DNA of 64,000 bases from Fibrobacterota bacterium (GCA_023459055.1 JAEWVR010000016.1:1-64000), one strand, 5' to 3'; shown: positions 44,774 to 54,487, counted from the first letter of the stretch. Translations and numbers: made by a program. The notes: generated by a model not told the origin, from the sequence alone.

Positions 44774-45481
44774 ATGATCCGTAAAGAGCTCAACACGAGA
44801 AGTCCACTGCGCATTCTTGAGAAATCAACGCACGGTGGTGTCGGTAAAGGCAATATTGGTGTAATTGCGGCGCGTAAAGGCATCGGAAAAACCGCATGTC
44901 TTGTGCATCTTGCAACAGATCAGCTTTTTCAGGAAAAACATGTGATCCATGTGTCGTTTTCAACCGACACTAGTCATATCATTGCCTGGTATGAAGATAT
45001 TTTTGAAGAGATTGCAAAGCGTTATAAGCTTGATAACGCAATGGATGTTCATGATGATATCATACGAAATCGTGTAATCATGAACTTTCGCCAGGATGGT
45101 GTAAATGCTGATCAGGTGAACAAAAGCATCTCCTCTATGATAAAAGACGGGCATTTTATTGCAGATAGTGTTATCATTGATGGGTATGACTTTTCTAAGA
45201 TCACGAAGGATGATTTTGCCTGCTTTAAAAAGATGGCAGAGGCTCTTCAAATTGAGATCTGGTTCAGTGTAACACTTCCTAAAGACGGACAGGTCCTTGA
45301 TTCAAAAGGGGTGCCATCAGTCTTGAATGAGGTGGTTTCCGGTATAGCAATTGTGATCGTCCTAGAGCCAATGGACTCGTTTGTCCGTCTTAAGCTTGTT
45401 AAAGATCATGATGTTGTTCCTGGAGAAAACCTGAATCTGAAACTTGATCCTCAGATCCTTCTGATTGCAGAAGAGGCCTGA
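44774..45481 (+). CDS. RecA/KaiC-like P-loop ATPase-fold protein coupled to fusA
   Basis: 235 residues from ATG 44774 (GGAG 8 nt upstream; the longer frame overlaps the fusA end by chance). Walker A is AARKGIGKT (32-40) with a KGNIGVI beta strand before it. Walker B-like VIIDGYDF sits at about 138-145. A STD strand-3 motif (HVSFSTDTSHIIAWYEDIF) resembles RecA/DnaB/KaiC folds. It lacks the catalytic Glu and DNA-binding loops that I would expect in RecA. Cytosolic. Spacing of 22 bp to fusA implies coexpression. Function unknown; no named family recognised. Confidence 0.72.
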   Translation: MIRKELNTRSPLRILEKSTHGGVGKGNIGVIAARKGIGKTACLVHLATDQLFQEKHVIHVSFSTDTSHIIAWYEDIFEEIAKRYKLDNAMDVHDDIIRNRVIMNFRQDGVNADQVNKSISSMIKDGHFIADSVIIDGYDFSKITKDDFACFKKMAEALQIEIWFSVTLPKDGQVLDSKGVPSVLNEVVSGIAIVIVLEPMDSFVRLKLVKDHDVVPGENLNLKLDPQILLIAEEA

Positions 45482-45548
45482 AAGGTTATTCCTGAAAAAT
45501 AATAGCCCTTTCAGTGCGGTGTGTTTGCTGTCTCTGAGGCGGGTTTTT

Positions 45549-46310
45549 ATGAAAATAAAACTGCAGATACCAATGTTGATTCTTTCAGCTGAAGTATTTG
45601 CAGTTTTTTCTTTTTTTGCATACTCCACTGATCTTTCCACTCGTGTACAGTACAATCTGGCTATTCCAAAAATATCAATCGGTTTTGACAAGGACGCCAA
45701 AACATGTTCAAGAGTGAGAATATTTTTCGACAAAGCAGATGATTTTTATGTAATAACGCAAACCGATGATATGTTTGTTAAGGTCGGAAAAAACGGACAG
45801 GAAAAGAAAGTTTTCAGAGAACCGGAGTCCAAAGCATATCAGCTAACTGATTTTGAGGTAACTCAGATTGATAAGGTTTGTAAAGGTTTTATTACTACTC
45901 TTGAGCAATTTGAAAAGGATCTTCAGAACGAAAACTGGGGAAAATGTCTTTACCTTGATGCTTTCTTTCCAAATTTTCTCAACGGTTTCTATTATATGAT
46001 GCTTATGGCAAAAGCAGGAAGTGAAGATGTGCCGTCAGATGCGAGAATTGATGATGCGTTGTATGATATATCATTGACATCATCTAAAACAGAAAACAGG
46101 ATAAGAACCTGGTGCGCATCTATGGAATATATTGTCAGTTTGAGAATCGCTGCAAAAGAGTTGGCGTATGAACTTAAAAGCTGGCAAAAAAAAGAATTGA
46201 CTAATTCAAAACGTGATCCCGAAATATCACAGGATTCCGGGATGTTTAAATCGCTTGTTTTTTTTGAAAAACTCTATTTTAATAAAGCTAAAACCTCCAG
46301 ACAAAAGTAA
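45549..46310 (+). CDS. Exported hypothetical protein
   Basis: 253 residues from ATG 45549 (GAGG about 8 nt upstream). The hydrophobic stretch at residues 6-24 (IPMLILSAEVFAVFSFFAY) serves as signal peptide or anchor. The rest is a mixed alpha/beta domain with a helical C-terminal half; no motif recognised. It follows the P-loop gene by 67 bp and is probably its last cistron. Confidence 0.6.
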   Translation: MKIKLQIPMLILSAEVFAVFSFFAYSTDLSTRVQYNLAIPKISIGFDKDAKTCSRVRIFFDKADDFYVITQTDDMFVKVGKNGQEKKVFREPESKAYQLTDFEVTQIDKVCKGFITTLEQFEKDLQNENWGKCLYLDAFFPNFLNGFYYMMLMAKAGSEDVPSDARIDDALYDISLTSSKTENRIRTWCASMEYIVSLRIAAKELAYELKSWQKKELTNSKRDPEISQDSGMFKSLVFFEKLYFNKAKTSRQK

Positions 46311-46507
46311 TTCCTCTTCCAATTCTCATTTAAAAATGTTATTTTATGCACACACCATTTAGTCTGATTGCTCGTAATGTTATATATTCATAGCGTATGT
46401 GTATAGGCTGATATCGTTCTGGTCTGATACATTACCACAATGTCAATTGTGTCTGTGTAGGATTGTGATGGTGGAATTTAGTGCTTTTTAATCAATAGAG
46501 AAAATGA

Positions 46508-48226
46508 ATGATACGTAAACTTGGTGTAATACTCAAAAGCATGGTTCAGATTGACAGTGCGCTTCTTGATGAAGCTGCGTCAATAGCCAGGCGTTCAGGT
46601 GTACGTATTGGTACTGTGCTGACAGAAAAATGCCAGATTCCCGAAAAAACCATTTATGAAGCGCTTGCAGAGCAGTTTGCCATGGAATTTCTTCCAGGCA
46701 TTGAGAACCAGGTGGCAATAGAACTTCTGAAAGAACTTCCAATAGAACTATTCAAAGATAAACGTTGCATGCCACTAAGTTCTACGGAGACATCATTACG
46801 TATCGCAATCGCAGATCCGCTTGATTTTGACATCGTGTTACTGTCAGCGGTTTGCAGTAATCTTATCGTTGATCCGGTACTTACATGTCCCTCCGAGATT
46901 GATAGGGTTCACAAGATTCTGTTTGAAGGGGATTCGGTCTTTAAGCATAGCGCCGGAAAGATTTCACGGGAATATGAAAAACAGATGAAAGAGGAAGAGT
47001 CGCTTTCGATTGATGAAATACGTCAGACAACCGAAAGTGAACCTGTTGTCAAGCTCGCAAATCTAATTTTCGATGAAGCAATTAAAGTGGGGGCATCTGA
47101 TATTCACATTGAACCGTCAGAGCACTTAGCGGTTGTCAGGTTTAGGGTTGATGGAATGCTAAAGCAACATACCGAAGTTTCAAAATGGATGTTTTCACCC
47201 CTTACATCCCGCATAAAAATTCTTGCGGATATTGATATCGCAGAACGACGGATTCCTCAGGATGGTCGTATCCGGTATAGCGCTGAAGGTCAGATCTATG
47301 ATTTTCGTGTGTCAACACTCCCGACTCATTTTGGTGAAAAAACAGTTATCCGAGTTCTTAAACATGATAAAGCGCTCATGGAGATACGAAATCTTGGCTT
47401 TTCACCATCAGATCTGGGCCGTATTAATGAGCTTGTTGAAAAACCACAGGGAATGATCTTTGTTACAGGACCCACCGGTAGTGGTAAAAGTTCAACACTC
47501 TTTGCTTGTCTTAACCGGATTCGTCATAAAGCAATTAATATAACGACTATTGAAAATCCGATTGAATACAAGCTTGAAGGTGTTAATCAGGTACAGATTA
47601 ATGAAAAGGCGGGAGTAACCTTTGCTACCGCCTTACGTTCGATATTACGCCAGGATCCGGATGTAATTCTTATTGGTGAGATTCGTGATAACGAGACAGC
47701 ACAGATTGCAGTGCAGGCATCACAGACCGGACATCTGGTGTTTTCAACACTTCACACTAATGATGCAATCAGTGCTGTTACACGATTACGCGACCTAAGC
47801 ATTCCCGGATTCCTTATATCATCATCAATACTGGCAATCATTGCACAGCGGCTTGTTCGTGTCCTTTGTCCTCATTGTAAAGAAAAAGGTGAGTTGTCTC
47901 AAGATATCAAATCACGCTGGAATACGCTGCTTGGTAGCTATCGTCTTCCTGATTCTTATAATGCAAAGGGTTGCGAAAAATGTAACAGGAGCGGATACAA
48001 AGGTCGGATGGGAATCTATGAAATAGTAACAATTAATGAAACAATAAGAACACTCATCGCTGAAAATGCTCCGGAAACAATACTTCGTAAAACGCTGAGG
48101 GAAACCGGATTTACAACACTTATTCAGGATGGTATTGCCAAAGTGGAGCTCGGATTGACATCACCGGAAGAACTCCTTCGTGTTGTGCTTGTTGAGGATG
48201 CTTTACAGATGGCGGAATCGGAATAG
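46508..48226 (+). CDS. gspE: GspE/PilB-family secretion or pilus assembly ATPase
   Basis: 572-residue hexameric motor at the cytoplasmic face. An N-terminal GspE_N/MshEN domain (about 15-145) is followed by the catalytic core: SDIHIEP (197-203), Walker A GPTGSGKSS (321-329), Asp box ILRQDPDVILIGEIRD, and His box TGHLVFSTLHTNDA. The zinc-binding element CPHC ... CEKC is characteristic of assembly (not retraction) ATPases. First gene of an eight-gene block; the secretin begins 16 bp after its stop. Confidence 0.94.
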   Translation: MIRKLGVILKSMVQIDSALLDEAASIARRSGVRIGTVLTEKCQIPEKTIYEALAEQFAMEFLPGIENQVAIELLKELPIELFKDKRCMPLSSTETSLRIAIADPLDFDIVLLSAVCSNLIVDPVLTCPSEIDRVHKILFEGDSVFKHSAGKISREYEKQMKEEESLSIDEIRQTTESEPVVKLANLIFDEAIKVGASDIHIEPSEHLAVVRFRVDGMLKQHTEVSKWMFSPLTSRIKILADIDIAERRIPQDGRIRYSAEGQIYDFRVSTLPTHFGEKTVIRVLKHDKALMEIRNLGFSPSDLGRINELVEKPQGMIFVTGPTGSGKSSTLFACLNRIRHKAINITTIENPIEYKLEGVNQVQINEKAGVTFATALRSILRQDPDVILIGEIRDNETAQIAVQASQTGHLVFSTLHTNDAISAVTRLRDLSIPGFLISSSILAIIAQRLVRVLCPHCKEKGELSQDIKSRWNTLLGSYRLPDSYNAKGCEKCNRSGYKGRMGIYEIVTINETIRTLIAENAPETILRKTLRETGFTTLIQDGIAKVELGLTSPEELLRVVLVEDALQMAESE

Positions 48227-48242
48227 TAAAGGGATAGTATAT

Positions 48243-50330
48243 ATGTTTAAATCGTTGATCAGAATTTTAATGATCTCTTTTGTTTGTTCAACATTGAGTA
48301 TTGCCGCACAGGATTCAACGCAACTGAAACCTGAATCCGGCAAGGAACAATTGCTTTCCGTTGATGTCAAGGATACTGATATTCGTGATGTTATCAGGAT
48401 GATATCAAAAGGGTACAATCTGAATATTCTGCTTGATCAGGCGGTGAATGGCAAAGTTACACTGCATCTTGTTGATGTGCCGATTATGGAGGGGCTGAGA
48501 AGCATAGCTCAGGCACAGGGACTTGCAGTTATTAAGGATGGAAATGTATACAAAATTCAAAAAGCAACCGCGGAAGAAAAGAATCTCATAAGGTACATTG
48601 ATGGCAAGTTGACTGTTGATGTTCAGAATGTAAATGTTAAGGAATTTCTTCGCGAGTTGTCATCAAAAACAGCAATGAGTATCATTCCCGGGGCGAAGGT
48701 TGACGGACTGGTATCTGGAAAACTTTTCCAGGTCGATCTTGATGATGGTGTGAGAGCCATTCTTGAGGGAAATGGTTTTAAAGTGGTACGACGTCGCAAT
48801 ATCTATCAGGTTGAGCCGGAAGCTGCTGGTGGTGGTGCCGGGCAAGGGGGCTTGGGTTCCCGATTCAAACCTCAATCAAGCAGCGGTAATTTTCAGGTTG
48901 ATTTTAAAAATGGTCTTGTATCTATTAATGTTGTTAATGGAGATCTTGAGGATGTTATAAATGCGATTGCTGAACAGAGTGAAAAAGAAATAGTAACATA
49001 TGGAAGCATAAAGACTGAAATTAATGCTAAACTTGACGGTATACCACTTACCGAAGCTCTTGCACTGCTGCTTGGCGGAACGCGATTTACCTTTGTTGAA
49101 AAGGATGATGTTATTCTTATCGGGGATCGTAATACCGCAACACCATCAGGGCAAGCTTTATCAAAATCAGAACTGGTGCATCTGCGTCACATTAAGGCAG
49201 ATAATGTTCCTACAATTCTTCCGAAGGATATCCCACCGACAAATATCCGCGTTATCAAAGAGCAGAATGCATTACTTATTTCGGGTACATCCGAAGATAT
49301 CGTTTCTGCACGGGAATTTCTTCAAACTATTGATATTCCGACACCACAGGTTCGCATTGATGCCGTAATCGTTGAATTTAAAAGTAATCTCAACAAAGAA
49401 TTCGGGATGCGTGCCGGAAAAAGCAGTGATAAAATTAACAGCTCTTACAACATTACTCCTGCACCGGCAATTAATACCTATAAAGAATCTGATTACACCG
49501 AGCTTGGGGTAAGCGGGAAGTTCTTTAAAAGCTTATGGGAAGATATGTTTGGCAAAGGAAATCTGGGAATTTTTAAAAACCTTCCCGAAAATTTCTTTGT
49601 GGCGCTTCGATGGCTCGAAACACAGGATAAAGCAAAGGTACTTGCTCAACCGTCAATCATGACCCTTAACGGTAATAAGGCATCAATTGACGTAAGTGAG
49701 ACGCAGTACTTTACTGTTGTGACTGGTGTGGGTGAAAACCAGACATCACGATTTCAACCGATCAAGTTTGGTATACAGCTTGACATAACGCCATGGATCT
49801 CTCAGAGCGGTCAGATCACTGCAGAAATTACACCAAATGTATCAAACTCCGATCGTCCGAATGCTCAGGGCTATCCTAATGTTTCATCAAGGGCGATTAC
49901 AACGACGGTTCGACTCAATGACGGCGAGACGCTTGTTCTTGGCGGACTTATTAAGAATCAGGAATCAATGAGCTATAAAAAGGTACCTTTTTTTGGAAGT
50001 CTGCCGCTTATTGGCGGCCTGTTCAGGCATAGCGGAAAAACAACAATTCAGTCAAATCTCGTCGTTTTTATTACACCTCATATTATTACAAGGGGTGAGG
50101 CTGTTGATATGCAAAAACAAATTGAGGAATTTGATGTACACGATATGGGGTATATTGAAAAGAGTATTCATAAAGGTGTTAAAAAGATAAAAGACAGGTA
50201 TGATGACCGTGTCGAAAAACGTAAAAACAACAAAACATCCGGGAATGCTTCAGTGAACGATACAACTGGAACAATCGATTTACAAGCACCAGCTCAAACA
50301 GATTCAACTGTAGATAGAATCACTGATTAA
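48243..50330 (+). CDS. gspD: Secretin (GspD/PilQ/MshL family) with three N0-like repeats
   Basis: 695 residues from ATG 48243, which gives a signal peptide (MFKSLIRILMISFVCSTLSIAA given as MFKSLIRILMI / SFVCSTLSIAA). Three STN/N0-like domains follow (about 37-106, 120-190, 222-294), the last two split by a Gly-rich linker (195-205). Next is one N1-type domain (about 305-385; VIKEQNALLISGTSEDI) and the secretin barrel with VPFFGSLPLIGGLFR and LNDGETLVLGGL. A charged tail (650-695) ends it. Forms the outer-membrane gate. No lipobox, and the pilotin is not visible. Confidence 0.93.
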   Translation: MFKSLIRILMISFVCSTLSIAAQDSTQLKPESGKEQLLSVDVKDTDIRDVIRMISKGYNLNILLDQAVNGKVTLHLVDVPIMEGLRSIAQAQGLAVIKDGNVYKIQKATAEEKNLIRYIDGKLTVDVQNVNVKEFLRELSSKTAMSIIPGAKVDGLVSGKLFQVDLDDGVRAILEGNGFKVVRRRNIYQVEPEAAGGGAGQGGLGSRFKPQSSSGNFQVDFKNGLVSINVVNGDLEDVINAIAEQSEKEIVTYGSIKTEINAKLDGIPLTEALALLLGGTRFTFVEKDDVILIGDRNTATPSGQALSKSELVHLRHIKADNVPTILPKDIPPTNIRVIKEQNALLISGTSEDIVSAREFLQTIDIPTPQVRIDAVIVEFKSNLNKEFGMRAGKSSDKINSSYNITPAPAINTYKESDYTELGVSGKFFKSLWEDMFGKGNLGIFKNLPENFFVALRWLETQDKAKVLAQPSIMTLNGNKASIDVSETQYFTVVTGVGENQTSRFQPIKFGIQLDITPWISQSGQITAEITPNVSNSDRPNAQGYPNVSSRAITTTVRLNDGETLVLGGLIKNQESMSYKKVPFFGSLPLIGGLFRHSGKTTIQSNLVVFITPHIITRGEAVDMQKQIEEFDVHDMGYIEKSIHKGVKKIKDRYDDRVEKRKNNKTSGNASVNDTTGTIDLQAPAQTDSTVDRITD

Positions 50331-50364
50331 CAAAGAGAATGTTGATTAACAGGTAGTGCCATAC

Positions 50365-51591
50365 ATGCAGAAAATATTATACGGCATAGTTCCAGCCCCT
50401 GATGGGTCGTTTGTTCAGGTAACAATATCTGAAACGAATGGTACATGGAAGGTTGATTCCGTTCTCCGCCGTGATGTCAATGATGCTATAAGAAATGTTT
50501 TGCTCCTTAATAAAAAAATCAGTCTGGGCATTCATTCTCACTGGGTACACAATGATGTTCCTGACTATCTCTCTCTGAAAAGCTCCAAAGCATCATTCGG
50601 TGATTTTTATGCTGCTACTCCGACAACAGATTATGCCCTTTATTCTGAAATGTTAAAAAGCAACCTGGGTGGTGTATACGCTGATGATGCATACCTGTGC
50701 ACATTACCGATTCACCTTGCTCCACGTATCTCGCATTCATTTGTTACTGTTGCGAAGGATGGTGATACATACAAAGTGGGTATTATCATTCAGCTGCAGC
50801 TTGTCGCTGTTTTTTCGGTCCTCGCGACGGATAATCGTCAATTGAACGGCTTCCTGTCACGTATCTACCGATACTGGACAACGCTGAATATTGACAAAAA
50901 GTACCCGGGAACCACAGTATTGCTTAATAGTCCGGATATAACAATCTATGATGAGGAAGAGACGGTTCTGCATCTTTCTTTCTATCCTGAAGATGTTACT
51001 GTAGTAAAGGCTGCGGGTGTTGCACTTTGTGAAATTGAAGATGGTGTTCCAGCTTTCAGCAAAGAAACCCCGGAGTGTACGGTACGTAAAGTACGCAGTG
51101 GATTTGTACTATCATCTATTGCACTGGTCTGTATTTCGCTACTTGTATTTGTTTCTGTTGCCGCTATGAATCTCTATCTGAAAGGGCAGATTGAGTCGGG
51201 GAAAAAAGTTTACAATAAAGAAATTGGACAGAACAAGGAAATAAGAGACCTGTTTAAAATCGGTACTCAATTAGCCCGGCAGATCGCATCTCTTGACTCG
51301 ACTGATGCTAAACGGTCATCCTGGGCAAAGTTGCTTCAGTATATCGGTTCAAATAGACCTGCTGGTCTGTTTATTGAAAAAATGGGTACTGATAAATCAG
51401 AAAAAACCGGAGAATACAGGGTTGCCATAGCCGGCTGGGCTGGCAATGAAACTGCTGTTACTGAAATGATGAAACGGCTTAATGGATCTCCTGTTATCGC
51501 GAATGCTGTTTTACAGACAATGCAGCAGGATCCAAAGAAAAATAACTATTTTATATTTAAAATCATATGTCAATTGAAATCAGAAAAATAA
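50365..51591 (+). CDS. GspL/PilM-PilN-like inner-membrane assembly protein
   Basis: 408 residues from ATG 50365 (AGG 11 nt upstream; GTG 50356 is too close to the ribosome site). The N-terminal 240 residues resemble an actin-like GspL/PilM domain, though the nucleotide motifs are poor. One membrane helix at about 247-272 (FVLSSIALVCISLLVFVSV) is followed by a periplasmic ferredoxin-like PilN/GspL C-terminal domain (RPAGLFIEKMGTDKSE ... AVTEMMKRL). The fused layout is like GspL of type II systems. Overlaps the PilO-like gene by 25 bp. Confidence 0.75.
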   Translation: MQKILYGIVPAPDGSFVQVTISETNGTWKVDSVLRRDVNDAIRNVLLLNKKISLGIHSHWVHNDVPDYLSLKSSKASFGDFYAATPTTDYALYSEMLKSNLGGVYADDAYLCTLPIHLAPRISHSFVTVAKDGDTYKVGIIIQLQLVAVFSVLATDNRQLNGFLSRIYRYWTTLNIDKKYPGTTVLLNSPDITIYDEEETVLHLSFYPEDVTVVKAAGVALCEIEDGVPAFSKETPECTVRKVRSGFVLSSIALVCISLLVFVSVAAMNLYLKGQIESGKKVYNKEIGQNKEIRDLFKIGTQLARQIASLDSTDAKRSSWAKLLQYIGSNRPAGLFIEKMGTDKSEKTGEYRVAIAGWAGNETAVTEMMKRLNGSPVIANAVLQTMQQDPKKNNYFIFKIICQLKSEK

Positions 51592-52130
51592 CAACAGAAT
51601 CCATACCGATTCTTATTTGCGGTATTGCAATACTGCTTACTGCTGTATCAGTGCGTTTTGGGATAATGCCTCAGGTTGCAATGTTGTCAACCAATCGAAG
51701 TATTCATGCGTCTACAAAAAAACTTATTGCCGATGAAGCGGGATTAAATAGTGTTGCAGATGAGATCAGGGATAAAAATGTACGGTTACAGAAACGACTG
51801 AATGCGTTAAGTGGAAGCAGTATGGTAAAGGGAGCAAGTACGGATGACCTGTCGGGAAATCTTGAATTACTTATCGCATGGGCCAAAGCTGCGGATATCC
51901 GATTCGTTAAAATGGAACCCGGACCGGAAAAAATTGAACATGGTATGAAACGATACCCGGTTACACTCCAGTTTACATCTACATACCATGCACTCGGGCA
52001 GTTTGTAAATTCGGTAGAAAAAAAGCCTCAATTATATTCTATTGATGGCTTATATGTTGAGGCGAGAAAGGAAGGGCGTGTAGAGGCCAAACTTGGTATA
52101 ATCTGCACGGTTCCTGTAAAGGGGATGTGA
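51567..52130 (+). CDS. PilO/GspM-like inner-membrane protein
   Basis: 187 residues: one membrane helix (about 14-34), a coiled-coil segment (50-80) and a ferredoxin-like periplasmic domain with the PilO pattern YPVTLQFTSTYHALGQFVNSVEK. The family dimerises with the PilN/GspL partner to connect the cytoplasmic motor to the secretin. Its start lies inside the upstream gene and its stop overlaps the next start as TGATG, so translation is coupled on both sides. Confidence 0.82.
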   Translation: MSIEIRKITTESIPILICGIAILLTAVSVRFGIMPQVAMLSTNRSIHASTKKLIADEAGLNSVADEIRDKNVRLQKRLNALSGSSMVKGASTDDLSGNLELLIAWAKAADIRFVKMEPGPEKIEHGMKRYPVTLQFTSTYHALGQFVNSVEKKPQLYSIDGLYVEARKEGRVEAKLGIICTVPVKGM

Positions 52131-52606
52131 TGGAACAGAACAGATCTGTCATAGTTACTTTTGGAGGAATCGGTGCTTTTCTGACAGCAATTTATTTACT
52201 GATCGGTATCCGGTCTTCACCTATGGATCAAAGTATGTCAATGTCTTTACATGATGAAAGTATGGCACAACGAGAAATGAAAATGCTTGATGTTGCACTA
52301 AACCGGAGTATTACCGCTGATACATTTCAATATGTTGGAAACTTTGAAACACCATTCCGGATGACAGGTGATAACGGTCAGAAAAGAGTTCCAAAAGTAA
52401 ACCTGCCCGCACGTCCACGCCTTTTATTAAAAGGTATTCTTCAAAAAGATGTTCCACTTGCCATAATTGAGGATGAGCAGGGTGAAACCTTTATTGAAGG
52501 CGCTGGTAAAATCATACATGGTCAGGAAATTGTAAAAATTAATAACAATAGTGTTACATTAAAAGATAGCCGGGGGCATTATGATATCATGGTTGAGGAG
52601 AATTAG
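52130..52606 (+). CDS. PilP/GspC-like secretin-connecting protein
   Basis: 158 residues. ATG 52130 overlaps the previous stop as TGATG. It has one membrane helix (about 9-26) and a Met/Ser-rich spacer. A C-terminal HR/PilP-type small beta domain (about 98-158) reads LLLKGILQKDVPLAIIEDE ... VKINNNSVTL. Such domains contact the N0 domain of the secretin, which matches the multiplied N0 domains of the neighbouring gspD. Overlaps the next gene by 26 bp. Confidence 0.75.
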   Translation: MEQNRSVIVTFGGIGAFLTAIYLLIGIRSSPMDQSMSMSLHDESMAQREMKMLDVALNRSITADTFQYVGNFETPFRMTGDNGQKRVPKVNLPARPRLLLKGILQKDVPLAIIEDEQGETFIEGAGKIIHGQEIVKINNNSVTLKDSRGHYDIMVEEN

Positions 52607-54080
52607 CCCGCCGGTTATTACGTCGCAAAGAGGTAGCGCATTACCGGTTGTACTTATTTTTGCTGTAGCCGGATTGATCACAGTTGTCTCATTTCTGTAC
52701 TTCAATCTCTCATCGTCAAGATATTCTTTTAATACTCACATGGCTCTTCAGGCAAATCTGAATGCTCGCTCAGGTATCTATATCGCTTTTAATGAACTTT
52801 GTGATAATGGAGATGTTGAAAACACCATGCTTCCGGAAATTGATGCACGGGACTCATCTTTCGGCAGATCACTTTTTGCTGATGAAGATAGTTCTTCTGT
52901 CGCATCGGCATCTACTGATATTTCTGGAAATGTCAAGTTGACATTTGAGAGTGGTTCAAAGCGATACAGGCTCTATTCTCTCGATTCTCTTGATTCTGCG
53001 GATGTATCACTTATTAGCGATGGTGGTTCGGGGATTCTACGGTCGGTGTATACTGATGGTGCACACACTGCTACTGTAGAAGCAACGCTTGGCAGCAGAA
53101 TACCTTTCAAACCGGATACTGTTGCGGTATGCTATAATTCGGGTGAATGGGACGCTCCTGGTGTGACGGGAACTACATTTTCTTCAGGAAATCAGCCAGA
53201 TTCTGTTTCAACATGGTTACGGTCTATGGTCAGTAAATATCAGGAACAGATTGTATCTTCAGATACCGGCAGTACTGAACCGCCAGTTACAATTCAGTCT
53301 AACCGTGATTTGTCTAAAGTTAATCGCGTTGTGTCAGGTGATCTGATTCTGGACGGTTCATTTACTAAACTGATATGGCGGGATACAGGAACATTTGTTG
53401 TACTTGGTCGAATGGATATAAGTGGTGAAGTTGAAATTGAGGGTATTAAAATTGTGGTTGGAGGTGAGATTACACTTAATGGCGAATCTACTCTGAATAA
53501 TGTTAGTCTATTTTCACGAAGTAAAATATTTTTTGCTGATGATTCAAGGTTTAGTGGAAATGCGATGGCTCTTAACAGTGTGGCAATTTATGGAAATGCA
53601 GAAATCCGTAACAAAAGTACGATTCTCGTTTGCGGCGAATCAACGTCATCACAGGAGACTTCAGGAAAAACGGGGCAGGAAGTGCTGACTGACATAAAAA
53701 AGATTTACAGCATTGAGATTGGTGATAAGGCTGTTGTTGATGCTGTCTTAATTGCGGTCGGAAATCCTGGTGACATCAAAACACATGAAGGTGTTGTGAT
53801 TAGTGGTGTAATGATTGCGCAAAAAGAGATTGGACATCTTGGAAAATTTCGCGGACTCATGACTGCCGGGCGGTTCGTTGATCCGGATGTCAAGATAGAA
53901 GGACTGGCACCATCACCTGTTGCTTCGGGAACCAAAACCGGTCCAAAAGAAACTGTAAAAAATCCTGTACCACTCAAAAATACTATCAAAGGTGATGTGG
54001 AGTCATTATTTACTATAAATGATTACAAACTTCCATTTTTTATTGGTAAGTTGACAATTACAAAGTGGAGGGAATTCTGA
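52581..54080 (+). CDS. PilX/GspK-like protein fused to a bactofilin-like beta-helix region
   Basis: 499 residues. The N-terminus QRGSALPVVLIFAVAGLI (16-33) is the PilX_N pattern: a type III signal-like segment without Glu at +5, continuing as one membrane helix. After a variable region comes a repetitive beta region (about 250-345: GDLILDGSFTKL, LGRMDISGEVEIEG, GGEITLNGEST) that reads like bactofilin or another polymer-forming beta helix. The C-terminus is Pro/Lys-rich, then VESLFTINDYKLPFF. GGGGG precedes the ATG. Possibly a tip-located minor pilin; the fusion is unusual. Confidence 0.72.
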   Translation: MISWLRRISPPVITSQRGSALPVVLIFAVAGLITVVSFLYFNLSSSRYSFNTHMALQANLNARSGIYIAFNELCDNGDVENTMLPEIDARDSSFGRSLFADEDSSSVASASTDISGNVKLTFESGSKRYRLYSLDSLDSADVSLISDGGSGILRSVYTDGAHTATVEATLGSRIPFKPDTVAVCYNSGEWDAPGVTGTTFSSGNQPDSVSTWLRSMVSKYQEQIVSSDTGSTEPPVTIQSNRDLSKVNRVVSGDLILDGSFTKLIWRDTGTFVVLGRMDISGEVEIEGIKIVVGGEITLNGESTLNNVSLFSRSKIFFADDSRFSGNAMALNSVAIYGNAEIRNKSTILVCGESTSSQETSGKTGQEVLTDIKKIYSIEIGDKAVVDAVLIAVGNPGDIKTHEGVVISGVMIAQKEIGHLGKFRGLMTAGRFVDPDVKIEGLAPSPVASGTKTGPKETVKNPVPLKNTIKGDVESLFTINDYKLPFFIGKLTITKWREF

Positions 54081-54487
54081 TGTTTCTAAGATCCGATTGT
54101 CATGGATACTCTCTAATTGAAATTATTATTGCAATGTCAATATTTGCAATTGTTGCGGTATCACTGCTTTTCGCATTGACAAATGCAGACAAGATCAAGG
54201 CAAGGGGATCAATGGTCGAAAGTGTCACAACACTTGCCAGAAATGAGACTGAGGCAATTAAGAATAGTGCGTATTTAAATGCATCTCTCAATGATACAGT
54301 ATACGATATCATATATAATAAAAAACAATTCACAGTCGAAAGAAAACGGATAATTGATGGTGAAGAGGATGTTTTCGGAAGTGGTGATAAAAAGTCAACC
54401 TTGCAGGAACTGGTCATTATTATCTCTGAAAAAAATAAACCCGATAAAAAATGGACATTCAATCTTGTTCAAGGATTTACAAATTAA
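54080..54487 (+). CDS. Type IV prepilin-like protein
   Basis: 135 residues. ATG 54080 overlaps the previous stop as TGATG, with GGAGG upstream. The class III signal is G9/Y10-SLIE with Glu at +5, followed by a hydrophobic helix (IIIAMSIFAIVAVSLLFAL), the substrate of prepilin peptidase and N-methylation. The globular part is small, as in GspI/PilV-type minor pilins. The stop lies 22 bp past the probable start of the next pilin. Confidence 0.85.
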   Translation: MFLRSDCHGYSLIEIIIAMSIFAIVAVSLLFALTNADKIKARGSMVESVTTLARNETEAIKNSAYLNASLNDTVYDIIYNKKQFTVERKRIIDGEEDVFGSGDKKSTLQELVIIISEKNKPDKKWTFNLVQGFTN

